From assembly GCF_001187725.1 (NCBI RefSeq), contig NZ_LGIQ01000002.1, positions 256,890 through 320,889 of the forward strand: 64,000 nucleotides of DNA, written 5' to 3'. Position 1 is the first letter of the stretch. Each line of letters starts with the position of its first letter. A program made the position numbers and the translations under genes. This stretch comes from Brevibacillus reuszeri (GTDB taxonomy: Bacteria; Bacillota; Bacilli; Brevibacillales; Brevibacillaceae). The notes beneath the pieces are model-generated. The model saw only the letters and a program-made list of their open reading frames with translations, ran no database searches and had not been told where the DNA came from. Positions 25,461 through 34,054 of the stretch are shown here, one piece after another.

Positions 25461-27116
25461 TTATGCTCTTGCTCCTTCTGTGCCTGCCGCATCCGAATGC
25501 TGTTCTGCTTTTGCTTCGTTTTTTTTCTCTGCTTTTCCACTTCCCGAACGAAGCGGAATTTCTTTGAGGAACAGAGCAAGCACAACAGCAAAGCCTGCGA
25601 CGATAGCACCTGTCAAAAACGTAGTCGTGATAGCATAGCTCATGGCTTCACGAATCAAATCAAGCATGTGCGTAAACATGGCTTGGGATTCCGGCGGAAG
25701 GCTATGCAGTGCTGCCTCGATTTTCGGCTGATCCAGCAGGTTTTGCGGATTGGCGAACAGAGCCAGTTTTTCAGCCAGGGCTGGATCGGTAGGTGCGGAT
25801 GCAGCTCCTTGACCCATTGTACCCGACAGTTTGCTCATTTTCGAAGCGATTCCTGCGCTCATGACACTACCCATAACCGCAATCCCAATTGTTCCCCCGA
25901 GGTTACGGAAAAGCTGCGACGTTGCTGTAGCCACCCCTAATTGTTGAGGGGCAACCGCATTTTGTACGGTCAAGGAGAAGACTGGCATCGCGATACCCAT
26001 TCCGAGACCGAGAATGATCATGTACAGCACGAGCAAATAAATCGGTGTAGATGGAACCATGAAATACATCAGAACCATTCCGAGTGTCATCACCAAAAGA
26101 CCGCTGATCGCCATTTTTTTATATTTGCCAGTCTTGGTAATGATTTGCCCGGATAGAGCTGAAGTAACCAGCATCGCAATCGACATCGGCATGGTGACAT
26201 AGCCAGCCATTGTTGGAGAAATTCCTTTTACCCCTTGAACAAAGAACGGGACGTAGATGATCGCGCCCATCATTCCTGCATTGAGGAAGAAACCGATCAG
26301 ATTGGACACCGTAAAAATACTGTTTTTAAACAAGCCGAGTGGGAGCATTGGCGTTTTTACTTTGGTCTCTACCCAAATAAAGATGAGCAGAGAAACGGCT
26401 GTGATGGCAAGCAGACTGAGAATTTGCCATGAGCCCCATGCGTATTTGTTCGCTCCTTCTCCTGCCCACGAGAAAGCGAGCAGCATCGGTACAATCGTTG
26501 TTGTCAAAAAGATAGAACCCCAGTAGTCGACGCTTTCTCCTTTTCGTTTTTCAACCTGTGGGAAATTGAACAGAATCAACAAGAATGCTACTACACCGAT
26601 CGGCAGGAAGATCCAGAACACCCAATGCCAATCCAGGTGATCGACGATGTATCCACCAAGCAGAGGCCCTGCCACGCTGGATACGCCGAAGACAGCACTC
26701 ATGACACCAGTCCATTTGGCGCGTTCGCGAGGCTCATACAAATCGCCCATTGCGGTAAAGGCTGTGGACATGATGATACCAGCACCGGCACCTTGGATGG
26801 CGCGAAATGTAATCAATTGAAAAATATCGCCCGAGAAGCCCGATAACAAAGCGCCGATACTAAACAATCCGATACCTGCAAGGATAAAAGGCTTTCTTCC
26901 ATATATATCGGAGAGCTTACCGACGAGCACCGAGGCGACGGTGGAGGTCAGCAAGTAAATGGTGATCGCCCATGAATAATAATCCATGCCCCCTAATTTT
27001 GCGATAATGCGCGGCATGGCAACCCCGATGATGGTTTGGTTGATCGCGGAGAAGAACATAGCCGTAATAATCGCGATCATGATCGTAATTTTCCGCTTTT
27101 CTGTTAGATTCGTCAT
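25461..27116 (-). CDS. MFS drug efflux transporter, DHA2 family (14 helices)
   Basis: A 551-residue transporter with about 14 membrane helices. It has the DHA2 motif A loop GKLSDIYGRKPFILAG, the RAIQGAGAGI helix and motif C GPLLGGYIVDHL. It resembles EmrB/QacA/LmrB-type proton antiporters for lipophilic drugs. The C-terminus is rich in charged residues. It overlaps the marR stop by 4 bases (27113-27116), so both are made from one transcript and the upstream MarR is the likely repressor. Confidence 0.88.
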   Translation of the reverse strand: MTNLTEKRKITIMIAIITAMFFSAINQTIIGVAMPRIIAKLGGMDYYSWAITIYLLTSTVASVLVGKLSDIYGRKPFILAGIGLFSIGALLSGFSGDIFQLITFRAIQGAGAGIIMSTAFTAMGDLYEPRERAKWTGVMSAVFGVSSVAGPLLGGYIVDHLDWHWVFWIFLPIGVVAFLLILFNFPQVEKRKGESVDYWGSIFLTTTIVPMLLAFSWAGEGANKYAWGSWQILSLLAITAVSLLIFIWVETKVKTPMLPLGLFKNSIFTVSNLIGFFLNAGMMGAIIYVPFFVQGVKGISPTMAGYVTMPMSIAMLVTSALSGQIITKTGKYKKMAISGLLVMTLGMVLMYFMVPSTPIYLLVLYMIILGLGMGIAMPVFSLTVQNAVAPQQLGVATATSQLFRNLGGTIGIAVMGSVMSAGIASKMSKLSGTMGQGAASAPTDPALAEKLALFANPQNLLDQPKIEAALHSLPPESQAMFTHMLDLIREAMSYAITTTFLTGAIVAGFAVVLALFLKEIPLRSGSGKAEKKNEAKAEQHSDAAGTEGARA

Positions 27117-27562
27117 AATATGTTCTCCTCTCTTGGTTGTTCGATATTCGCAAGCACTTGCTGATAAATGCGGGTCAAATGTGCGATATCGTCGTCAGAC
27201 AAACCGACGAAAATACTTTCCACGGTGCTTTTGAGCACCTCTCGATACTTCTCTAAAATCTCTCTTCCTTGATCCGTGATTTCCAAATGAACGACTCTGC
27301 GATCAGCTGTATCACGATTTCGGTTTGCGTAGCCACAAGCAATCAATTTATCGGAGAGATTGGTAACTGCTCCTGGTGTAATATCCAAGCGCTCCGCTAT
27401 GGTCGATACCTTTTGTGGTCCGTTGCGATCGAGGATACGCAAGATCAAGGCTTGCGACCCTGAAACGAGTGAGTCCAAGCGTTTATGCCACTGTGTTGAA
27501 ACTTTTCGCTGTACTTGAATGTACAACTCTTCAAGCTCGGTAAGGCCTTGTTTATTGGGCAT
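27113..27562 (-). CDS. MarR-family repressor of the efflux gene
   Basis: A 149-residue winged-helix regulator; TIAERLDITPGAVTNLSDKL forms the helix-turn-helix and DRRVVHLEITDQGRE the wing. ATG 27562 has AAAGGAGGG upstream; a longer in-frame start would run through the operator. An 8-bp-arm palindrome sits 42 bases upstream of the start, just after the predicted promoter. Translational coupling to the MFS gene supports a drug-responsive local repressor. Confidence 0.87.
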   Translation of the reverse strand: MPNKQGLTELEELYIQVQRKVSTQWHKRLDSLVSGSQALILRILDRNGPQKVSTIAERLDITPGAVTNLSDKLIACGYANRNRDTADRRVVHLEITDQGREILEKYREVLKSTVESIFVGLSDDDIAHLTRIYQQVLANIEQPREENIL

Positions 27563-27603
27563 CGTGTCGTACCCTCCTTTTCTTTTGTAGGTGAATAATA
27601 TAT

Positions 27604-27622
27604 GTAGTGAATAATTCACTAC
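27604..27622 (-). promoter_or_regulatory. MarR operator palindrome
   Basis: Perfect arms GTAGTGAA (27604-27611) and TTCACTAC (27615-27622) around TAA. A partial half-copy (GTAGGTGAATAAT) lies at 27587-27599, between it and the marR start. It lies downstream of the predicted -10 box of marR, a roadblock position. Confidence 0.7.
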
Positions 27623-27636
27623 GTGAAACAATATCG

Positions 27637-27665
27637 AGTATACAGCTAATTAGTTTTACAGTCAA
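27637..27665 (-). promoter_or_regulatory. Sigma-A promoter of the marR-MFS operon
   Basis: On the minus strand TTGACT (27660-27665) and TATACT (27637-27642) are 17 bases apart. TTTTACAGT occurs twice on the plus strand with a period of 16 bases (27654-27662 and 27670-27678) across the -35 region. Confidence 0.65.
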
Positions 27666-27786
27666 ACTATTTTACAGTTGTATGATTGGTAATCAAGACA
27701 TTTCGTGGAATTTTCAGAGTTGCAATGCTACAATCTAATCTGTTGTATATTTTTTCAGCTTAGAGCATAGATAGGTGGGGATTTGG

Positions 27787-29538
27787 TTGGTAGGGAAGAA
27801 GTTAACGAGTTTTTTGCTTACCGCTGCATTGATGAGTCCGTTGTCTGCATTTGCACAAGGGACCACACCAGCTGCGGGACAAGCATCAGACAAAGCAGTA
27901 ACACAAGCAGCAGATATCATCTTGTCCAATGGTACCGTGTACACTGTGGATCGAAACAGAAACTGGGCACAGGCTGTAGCGATTCGTGGCGGAGAGATTG
28001 TCTATGTCGGCAGTGACGAAGGCGCCAAAAAGTACATAGGCACAAACACCAAGGTTACTGATTTAAAAGGTGAAATGGTGCTGCCAGGCTTTATCGATAG
28101 CCACACGCACGCAAGCAAAACGACAGGGTTGATCTTTTCGATCGATTTGTTTGATGCTAAATCGATGGATGAGTATGTAGAGGTCATCCAAGCTTTTGTA
28201 AAAGAGCATCCAGCTGAGAAAAACTTCCAAGGTCGCGGCTGGAGCAACCCGGTAGCGCCAGGCATCGGTCCGTTGAAGGAAGTGCTGGACAAGATTTCAG
28301 CTGACAAGCCTATTGCACTCACTTCCGATGACGGCCATTCCTTGTGGGTCAACTCGGCAGCATTGAAGCTGGCGGGCATCACCAAAGACACGAAAAACCC
28401 AGAGGGCGGAATCATCGAGCACGATAAAACAGGAGAACCGTCCGGTACGCTTCGTGAAAAGGCAATGGATCTGGTGCTGTCCAAAATTGGCGGCTACACC
28501 GCCCAGCAATACAAAGCGGGCATCGAAGAGTATCAGCACAAGGCAGTTGAACGCGGCGTAACAACCGTGCGTGACCCAGATATGCTGCGCTACCCGAATG
28601 TGCTGGAAGCATACGAGGGACTGGCAAAAGAAAACAAGCTGACCATCCGTTTCCGCAATGCGATTACTGCCGATCCAGACAAAGGCCCTGAGCAAATCGC
28701 AGAGTTCGTGAAAATCAGAGAGCGCAATCAAAATCCTTTATTCCAAGTGAACGCTGTGAAAATTTTTATGGATGGTGTCGTTGAAGGCGCGACTGCTTAT
28801 TTGGAAAAACCGTATGAGCATAAGCACACCAACGGCGAATTGATCTGGAAGCCGGAAGTATACAAAAAGACTGCTGCCGCTGCTGATAAAGCAGGCTTCC
28901 AGCTGCATGTGCACTCCATCGGAGATGCTTCTACACGCATCGTTTTGGATGGAATGGAGTACGCCGAGCAGCAAAATGGCAAGCATGACGCTCGCCACTC
29001 ACTCGTTCATTTACAGCTCGTAAACAAGACAGATATCGAACGCTTCAAAAAGCTGGGTGCTGTTGGAATCGTACAGCCATTCTGGTTTATGCAGGAAGAA
29101 GGGTACTACGACGAGATCGAGGTACCATACCTCGGCCAGGAACGCGCCGAGACAGAATATCCAATGAAGAGCTTCTTGAATCAGGGAGTACACATCGCAT
29201 CCTCTTCTGACTACATCGTGACACCGGAATTCAATCCGCTGCATGGCATTCAACAAGGAATTACCCGGATCGAGGAAGGTCAAACCGATGCAGCCAAAAT
29301 CGCCAACCCAGAAGAACGTGCGACGCTGGCTGACATGATTGCGAGCTTTACGATCGATGGTGCTTACGCTAACCATGTAGACGATATTACCGGCTCGATC
29401 GAGGTAGGCAAAAAGGCAGATATCATCGTGCTGGACAAAAACCTTTTTGACATCCCGGCTACCCAAATCAAGGACGCTGCTGTAGTCCTGACCTTGGTAG
29501 AAGGTAAAGAAGTTTATCGCCTGAAGGAAGCAAAATAA
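27787..29538 (+). CDS. Exported amidohydrolase, YtcJ-like
   Basis: About 583 residues. The first 24 form a signal peptide (KK, hydrophobic core, then SAFAQ). The mature part is an amidohydrolase_3 (YtcJ-type) TIM-barrel: GEMVLPGFIDSHTH carries the first metal ligands, HVHSIGD a later one, and the C-terminal beta-sandwich ends VGKKADIIVLDKNLF. These enzymes hydrolyse C-N bonds of small cyclic or acyl amide compounds. A secreted form is unusual. The start is likely TTG 27787, seven bases after AGGTGGGG; GTG 27775 overlaps that site. It stands alone and ends in a strong terminator. Confidence 0.82.
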   Translation: MVGKKLTSFLLTAALMSPLSAFAQGTTPAAGQASDKAVTQAADIILSNGTVYTVDRNRNWAQAVAIRGGEIVYVGSDEGAKKYIGTNTKVTDLKGEMVLPGFIDSHTHASKTTGLIFSIDLFDAKSMDEYVEVIQAFVKEHPAEKNFQGRGWSNPVAPGIGPLKEVLDKISADKPIALTSDDGHSLWVNSAALKLAGITKDTKNPEGGIIEHDKTGEPSGTLREKAMDLVLSKIGGYTAQQYKAGIEEYQHKAVERGVTTVRDPDMLRYPNVLEAYEGLAKENKLTIRFRNAITADPDKGPEQIAEFVKIRERNQNPLFQVNAVKIFMDGVVEGATAYLEKPYEHKHTNGELIWKPEVYKKTAAAADKAGFQLHVHSIGDASTRIVLDGMEYAEQQNGKHDARHSLVHLQLVNKTDIERFKKLGAVGIVQPFWFMQEEGYYDEIEVPYLGQERAETEYPMKSFLNQGVHIASSSDYIVTPEFNPLHGIQQGITRIEEGQTDAAKIANPEERATLADMIASFTIDGAYANHVDDITGSIEVGKKADIIVLDKNLFDIPATQIKDAAVVLTLVEGKEVYRLKEAK

Positions 29539-29546
29539 AAACGAAC

Positions 29547-29577
29547 AAGGTCGTCGCACTTTTGCGGCGGCCTTTTT
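29547..29577 (+). terminator. Intrinsic terminator after the amidohydrolase gene
   Basis: AAGGTCGTCGC pairs with GCGGCGGCCTT (G-U pairs allowed) around an ACTTTT loop, followed by TTTTT. Confidence 0.8.
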
Positions 29578-29652
29578 GCAGGATTCTTCTCTTTTTTGCG
29601 GAATTAGGTGGATGGTAAAAAACTTTTGAATAAATCGCAGGAGGTGTCTGAT

Positions 29653-30330
29653 TTGGCCCAATCGGAAGGAATCAAAGTGCTCAAACTAGAGATGAATGCT
29701 GGCGGCAATCCGTTTGTTGTTCATACCGCATTGTTCTGGGATGAGAATGAGGCGATTCTGGTGGATACAGGTATCTCCGGGCAGCTGGAGCTGATCCAAT
29801 CCGTACTCGCCCAGGAGTCCATCCCATTTGAAAAGCTGACAAAAATCATCATTACGCATCAAGACAGGGACCATATCGGCAGCTTGCCTGATCTGGTTTC
29901 CGCTGCGGATGGTTGCATAGAGGTGCTTGCTCATGAGGTAGCGATCCCGTATCTTGCAGGTCAGACGCCCTTGGTCAAAAGTGGAGCTTTGGCACCACCA
30001 GTAAAGGTAGACCGTGCTCTGCAGGATGGCGATCTGTTGCCGTATGCCGGCGGTATCCAGGTTATTTATACACCTGGACATTCTCCTGATCATATTTCGT
30101 TGTATCACATTCCGAGCAAGACATTGGTTTCAGGTGATGCTCTCACCGCAGAAGACGGAGTGCTTATGTCGTTCAATCCTGACTTTACTCCGGACAAGGA
30201 GTTGGCTACGCAATCCATCGCAAAGCTGCTTGACTTCGATATCGAGACCGTGATCGCGTATCACGGAGGCGTTTGTACGGGAAATAGTAAAGAGCGTCTC
30301 AGTGAGATCGTCGAAAGCTTAAAGAAATAA
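29653..30330 (+). CDS. Metallo-beta-lactamase-fold hydrolase
   Basis: About 225 residues with the MBL metal motif THQDRDHIGS (H-x-D-x-D-H variant of HxHxDH), GHSPDHISLY, SGDAL and a late YHGG. The second position of the motif is Gln, not His, so one zinc site differs from classic members. The family covers glyoxalase II, lactonases and others; the role is open. TTG 29653 is preferred because AGGAGG stands 8 bases upstream; the ATG-like start at 29608 has no site. A perfect terminator follows. Confidence 0.82.
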   Translation: MAQSEGIKVLKLEMNAGGNPFVVHTALFWDENEAILVDTGISGQLELIQSVLAQESIPFEKLTKIIITHQDRDHIGSLPDLVSAADGCIEVLAHEVAIPYLAGQTPLVKSGALAPPVKVDRALQDGDLLPYAGGIQVIYTPGHSPDHISLYHIPSKTLVSGDALTAEDGVLMSFNPDFTPDKELATQSIAKLLDFDIETVIAYHGGVCTGNSKERLSEIVESLKK

Positions 30331-30343
30331 GGCACACGTTGCT

Positions 30344-30386
30344 AACCAGTCAACCCACCTCTCTAGCGTGCTTGACTGGTTTTTTG
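30344..30386 (+). terminator. Intrinsic terminator after the MBL gene
   Basis: Perfect 10-bp arms AACCAGTCAA (30344-30353) and TTGACTGGTT (30372-30381) followed by TTTTTG. Confidence 0.85.
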
Positions 30387-30426
30387 TTTCCTTTAAAGAT
30401 CGAAGCAAATTGAGGAGGAGTCTATT

Positions 30427-30882
30427 TTGAAAATTCGTAAAGCCACGATACATGAGGCAGATCTAGTAAGCGATCTCTGCTTTCGTTCCAAAGCACATTG
30501 GGGGTACAGCGAGGAGTTTATGGAAGCCTGTCGCGATGATTTGACCATAACCGCCAATTACATCGAAACATCACTGGTATACGTAATAGAAGAAGATGGC
30601 GGAATAAAAGGTTTTATGGGGCTAGAGCGTAGAGAGGATCATATTTTACTGGGATATTTATTTATCGACCCGAATGCAATTGGCAAAGGCTACGGAAAAG
30701 CAATGTGGGAGCATATGACACAGGTCGTGAAATCATTGAACATGCGAACGGTCCTGATCCACAGTGACCCTTATGCAGAAGAGTTTTATTTGGCCAGGGG
30801 AGCTGTACGAATTGGCGAAATCGAATCCACGGTAATCCCAGACAGAAAATTGCCTCTGCTTCGCTTTGAACGAAGGGGCTAA
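30427..30882 (+). CDS. GNAT acetyltransferase
   Basis: A 151-residue acetyltransferase with an N-terminal RKATIHEADLVSDLC block, CoA loop AIGKGYGKAMWEHM near residue 90 and a DPYAEEFYLARGAVRIG tail, as in small single-domain GNAT enzymes. The substrate is unknown. The start is TTG 30427, close behind GGAGGAG; no ATG is available nearby. Confidence 0.82.
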   Translation: MKIRKATIHEADLVSDLCFRSKAHWGYSEEFMEACRDDLTITANYIETSLVYVIEEDGGIKGFMGLERREDHILLGYLFIDPNAIGKGYGKAMWEHMTQVVKSLNMRTVLIHSDPYAEEFYLARGAVRIGEIESTVIPDRKLPLLRFERRG

Positions 30883-30903
30883 TGTTTTGAGATTCATCAA
30901 TAT

Positions 30904-30932
30904 TTGACTGATTGTTACAAAACATCTATAAT
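30904..30932 (+). promoter_or_regulatory. Sigma-A promoter of the tetR gene
   Basis: TTGACT (30904-30909), 17-base spacer, TATAAT (30927-30932). The spacer holds GATTGTTACAAAACAT, which recurs with three changes as GATCATTACAAAATAT before the MFS gene (31670-31685), so it may be part of the TetR operator. Confidence 0.7.
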
Positions 30933-30997
30933 GATACCCATTCTGAGTAACTTATGTGAAAAGGGAACTTAACCGGTCTTCTAAAGGAGTTGATTGC

Positions 30998-31579
30998 ATG
31001 AGTGCCAGACCTCGGGAATTTAAAGATACAACAGTGATTGACGCTGCTATGGAGGTATTCTGGGAACATGGCTTCGAGGGAAGTTCAACAGAGAAGCTAT
31101 GCGAGCGAACAGGGCTTGGACGGGGAAGTCTGTACAATGCGTTCGGTAGCAAACACGCACTTTACGAGAAGGCCTTGGGGCGTTATCAGGAACTGGGCAT
31201 TCAGGGGCAAATAGAAATATTGGAACAACCCGGACTGGTCAAAGACAGGCTGCGCGCACTGATGGAGTGGGCAATCGATCAAGATTTTAATGGGGAAGTA
31301 AGTCGTGGTTGTTTAGCCATCAATGCCGCTATTGAACGCGGTGGAAAGGATACGGCGGTTGCTCGCTTGGTCGGTGGTCATGTTGGAAGGCTGGAACAGG
31401 CATTGTGCCATGTTATTGCACTTGGACAACGCTCAGGCGAAATCACGTCAAAGCGTCCTGCTCTCGAGCTGGCTCGATCCTTTCTGAGTAGCTACTACGG
31501 ACTGCGCGTGCTAGGCAAGGTCATAGAAGACCGTAATATGCTGGAGGATGTAGTGGAAGGCACGCTGGCAGCTCTGTAA
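30998..31579 (+). CDS. TetR-family transcriptional regulator
   Basis: A 193-residue repressor. The N-terminal DNA-binding domain reads AMEVFWEHGFEGSSTEKL, then LGRGSLYNAFGSKHALYEKAL, as in the AcuR/NemR branch that senses electrophiles. ATG 30998 follows AAAGGAG. A shared sequence motif in its own promoter and before the MFS gene downstream suggests it controls both. Confidence 0.87.
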   Translation: MSARPREFKDTTVIDAAMEVFWEHGFEGSSTEKLCERTGLGRGSLYNAFGSKHALYEKALGRYQELGIQGQIEILEQPGLVKDRLRALMEWAIDQDFNGEVSRGCLAINAAIERGGKDTAVARLVGGHVGRLEQALCHVIALGQRSGEITSKRPALELARSFLSSYYGLRVLGKVIEDRNMLEDVVEGTLAAL

Positions 31580-31611
31580 AACGCGCGTTCAGATTGAAAC
31601 GCGTGTTTTTT
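31580..31611 (+). terminator. Intrinsic terminator after tetR
   Basis: AACGCGCGTTC pairs with GAAACGCGTGTT (one G-U) and is followed by TTTTTT. Confidence 0.7.
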
Positions 31612-31642
31612 CAGTGGCTGTTTGATTCGCAAGTTGCACATA

Positions 31643-31685
31643 TGGGCAATTTGTGCCCAATTTTGTACAGATCATTACAAAATAT
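31643..31685 (+). promoter_or_regulatory. Hairpin and possible TetR operator before the MFS gene
   Basis: TGGGCA (31643-31648) and TGCCCA (31654-31659) form a perfect hairpin followed by ATTTTG. Overlapping it, ATTTTGT (31660-31666) and ACAAAAT (31677-31683) form an inverted repeat with a 10-base spacer that includes the motif shared with the tetR promoter. Confidence 0.45.
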
Positions 31686-31712
31686 GAATACAGAAGCAGG
31701 AGAGATGTTTTC

Positions 31713-32885
31713 ATGCCATTTGCAATCTATGTGTTAGGTCTCATGATTTTTTCCATGACTACCTCCGAGTTTATGGTAGCCGGTATGATGACTTCGCTTT
31801 CTGAAGAGTTCGGGGTATCGGTCTCAGCCATTGGATACCTGATTTCTGCCTATGCGGCGGGGATGATTGTTGGCGGTCCATTACTGACAATTGGAATGTT
31901 GAAAGTGCCTAGAAAACAAGCTTTCCTGACACTTACTAGCGTATTTCTAGTCGGGCAAACCATTGGCGCCTTAGCCTCCTGCTATGAGATGATGATGGTG
32001 GCGCGGGTGATTACCGGTATTTCCTCGGCAGCTTCTTTTGGTGTGTCCCTGGCGATCGCCTTTACGCTTGTACGTCCTGAGTCAATCGGCCGCGCAGCTT
32101 CCGTCGTCCTTGGTGGGTTGATGGTCGCAACCGCTATCGGGCTACCAGCGGCAATGTTGTTTGACCAGTATTTCGGATGGCGAGCCAGCTTCTGGGCGGT
32201 GGTCGTTTTAGTTCTTCTGTCAGGTGTGCTGGGGCAATTGTCCATCCCTTCTTCTCCAAAGCCGGAATCAGCCAGTATTCGAGGTGAACTGGCAGCCTTC
32301 AGAAATCGCAATCTTTGGGCGGCGTACGCGACAAGCATGTTGATTATCGGTGCCACATTTGCTGCATTCAGTTACTTTTCGCCGATCCTGACTGGCGTCA
32401 CTGGCTTTGCGACGACGATGGTTCCCTTTCTCTTGGGTATATACGGTTTGGCAACGGTCATCGGAAATATCGTTACAGGCAAGCTCGCCGATCATTATAT
32501 GATGTCAATTCTAACTGTCGGGCTTATCACACTGACAGCTGCATTCGTTGTCTTCGGGCTGTATCCGCACAACACAACCATAGTCATGATCGCTGTAATC
32601 GTAATTGGCCTGGTAGGGGTCCCTATGAATCCGGCCATGGCAACCCGCATAACCCGTGTCGCTGGTACTGGATTGCTGGTTACGACGGTTCATACCTCTA
32701 TCATTAACTTAGGTATCGTTTTCGGTTCAGCGATCGGTGGATTAACCATCGACGCAGGATACGGACTTGTGTCACCTGTGTGGGTTGGTGCTTTCCTTGC
32801 AATTCTTGGCTTTCTTTCCTTGCTGCCTTTTATGCGTGTAAAAGGAAAAAAGCAAGAGAAAAGCCAGGAAATATTTGCACGCTAA
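31713..32885 (+). CDS. MFS efflux transporter, DHA1 family
   Basis: A 390-residue transporter with 12 predicted helices, of the arabinose/chloramphenicol-efflux group. It begins with the TTSEFMVAGMM helix typical of this family; a cytoplasmic loop (about 190-205) separates two halves. Likely exports drugs or sugars by proton antiport. ATG 31713 follows CAGGAGAG. It is paired with the upstream tetR gene, the probable regulator. Confidence 0.85.
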   Translation: MPFAIYVLGLMIFSMTTSEFMVAGMMTSLSEEFGVSVSAIGYLISAYAAGMIVGGPLLTIGMLKVPRKQAFLTLTSVFLVGQTIGALASCYEMMMVARVITGISSAASFGVSLAIAFTLVRPESIGRAASVVLGGLMVATAIGLPAAMLFDQYFGWRASFWAVVVLVLLSGVLGQLSIPSSPKPESASIRGELAAFRNRNLWAAYATSMLIIGATFAAFSYFSPILTGVTGFATTMVPFLLGIYGLATVIGNIVTGKLADHYMMSILTVGLITLTAAFVVFGLYPHNTTIVMIAVIVIGLVGVPMNPAMATRITRVAGTGLLVTTVHTSIINLGIVFGSAIGGLTIDAGYGLVSPVWVGAFLAILGFLSLLPFMRVKGKKQEKSQEIFAR

Positions 32886-33001
32886 CCCAAAATTATTATT
32901 CATGCTATAGTTAAGAATAGATAAAAAAGGTAATAAAGAAGAACTATTCCAGACAAACTTACTCCTTAGCCAAAGAATCAGCCATGCAAGGAGGTTTTTT
33001 G

Positions 33002-33937
33002 TTGAACGATTCCGTTATAAGCTTCAATCAGTTCCAAAAAGCAATAAGCAAGGAAAAAATCAATGCCTGTCTCGTACAGCAGGGAGAAAAAGTCGTAATC
33101 TCCTATTTCCGCAATCCGAAAATGAACAGCAAGCTGTTTCAACTACACTCCGTTACGAAAAGCGTACTGTCACTTCTCATAGGAATCGCAATAGAGCGTG
33201 GACAGATTGCGAGCATACATAAGACGATCTCGACCTACCTGCCGAACGTACCTCTGGAAAAAAACACAATCACGATTGAGCATTTACTCACCATGACACC
33301 TGGCTATGAGTGGCCTGAGTTGACGAGCTGGGGTGGTACTCCGTTTCCGATGATGTATAGCAAGGACTGGGTCAAGTTTATTTTGGAAAAGGACATGGAG
33401 CGCGCACCTGGAGAAGCCATGAACTACGATTCAGGGGCGTCTCATCTCTTGAGTGCTATTTTGCAAAAGGCAACTGGGGAACAGGCGTCTGCCTATGCAA
33501 AGAGAGAACTGTTTGCCCCGCTAGGCATCACAGAATATCGCTGGCCTGAGGACGCCAAAGGGATAACGATCGGGGGCTTCGGGCTTTGTCTGCGTGCTGC
33601 GGATATGTTGAAATTGGGATTACTCGTTATGAACAAGGGAGTCTGTGGCAAACAACGTCTGCTTTCAGAGGAATGGCTCTCTGCTTCCACACGCGCCTAC
33701 TATCATACATATGATCACGTCGGTTCCTATGGCTACCACTGGTGGATTTTGACGGATGAAAACAATAAGGCATACGAACCTGCTGTTTTTTTCGCCATGG
33801 GCTATCGGGGGCAATACATTCTCGTGGCTCCAGAGCGGCAACTCGTCATCGCCATGACAAGTGAGTTGTTTGGTGATACCTTTTTGCCGCTTCGGATGGT
33901 CAAAAGCCTGCTGCTGCCGTTTCTTTGCGATTCGTAG
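33002..33937 (+). CDS. Serine hydrolase of the beta-lactamase/esterase class C family
   Basis: About 311 residues of the class C beta-lactamase-like family. The SxxK nucleophile motif is SVTK near residue 49, the second motif is YDSG (in place of YxN) near 141, and GYRGQ stands for the third motif. There is no signal peptide, so it is probably cytosolic and an esterase or peptidase rather than a beta-lactamase. TTG 33002 lies eight bases after AAGGAGG; ATG 32984 overlaps that site. Confidence 0.8.
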   Translation: MNDSVISFNQFQKAISKEKINACLVQQGEKVVISYFRNPKMNSKLFQLHSVTKSVLSLLIGIAIERGQIASIHKTISTYLPNVPLEKNTITIEHLLTMTPGYEWPELTSWGGTPFPMMYSKDWVKFILEKDMERAPGEAMNYDSGASHLLSAILQKATGEQASAYAKRELFAPLGITEYRWPEDAKGITIGGFGLCLRAADMLKLGLLVMNKGVCGKQRLLSEEWLSASTRAYYHTYDHVGSYGYHWWILTDENNKAYEPAVFFAMGYRGQYILVAPERQLVIAMTSELFGDTFLPLRMVKSLLLPFLCDS

Positions 33938-34054
33938 CTTGTTCAGAACTTGTTGAGATGCTTTTTTTATACTAGTAGATAAGAGAATTGTTTCAAACGG
34001 AATAGAACGGCGCAACTAGCATAGAGTGATGTTTTGGAAAAAAGGAGCAAACCG

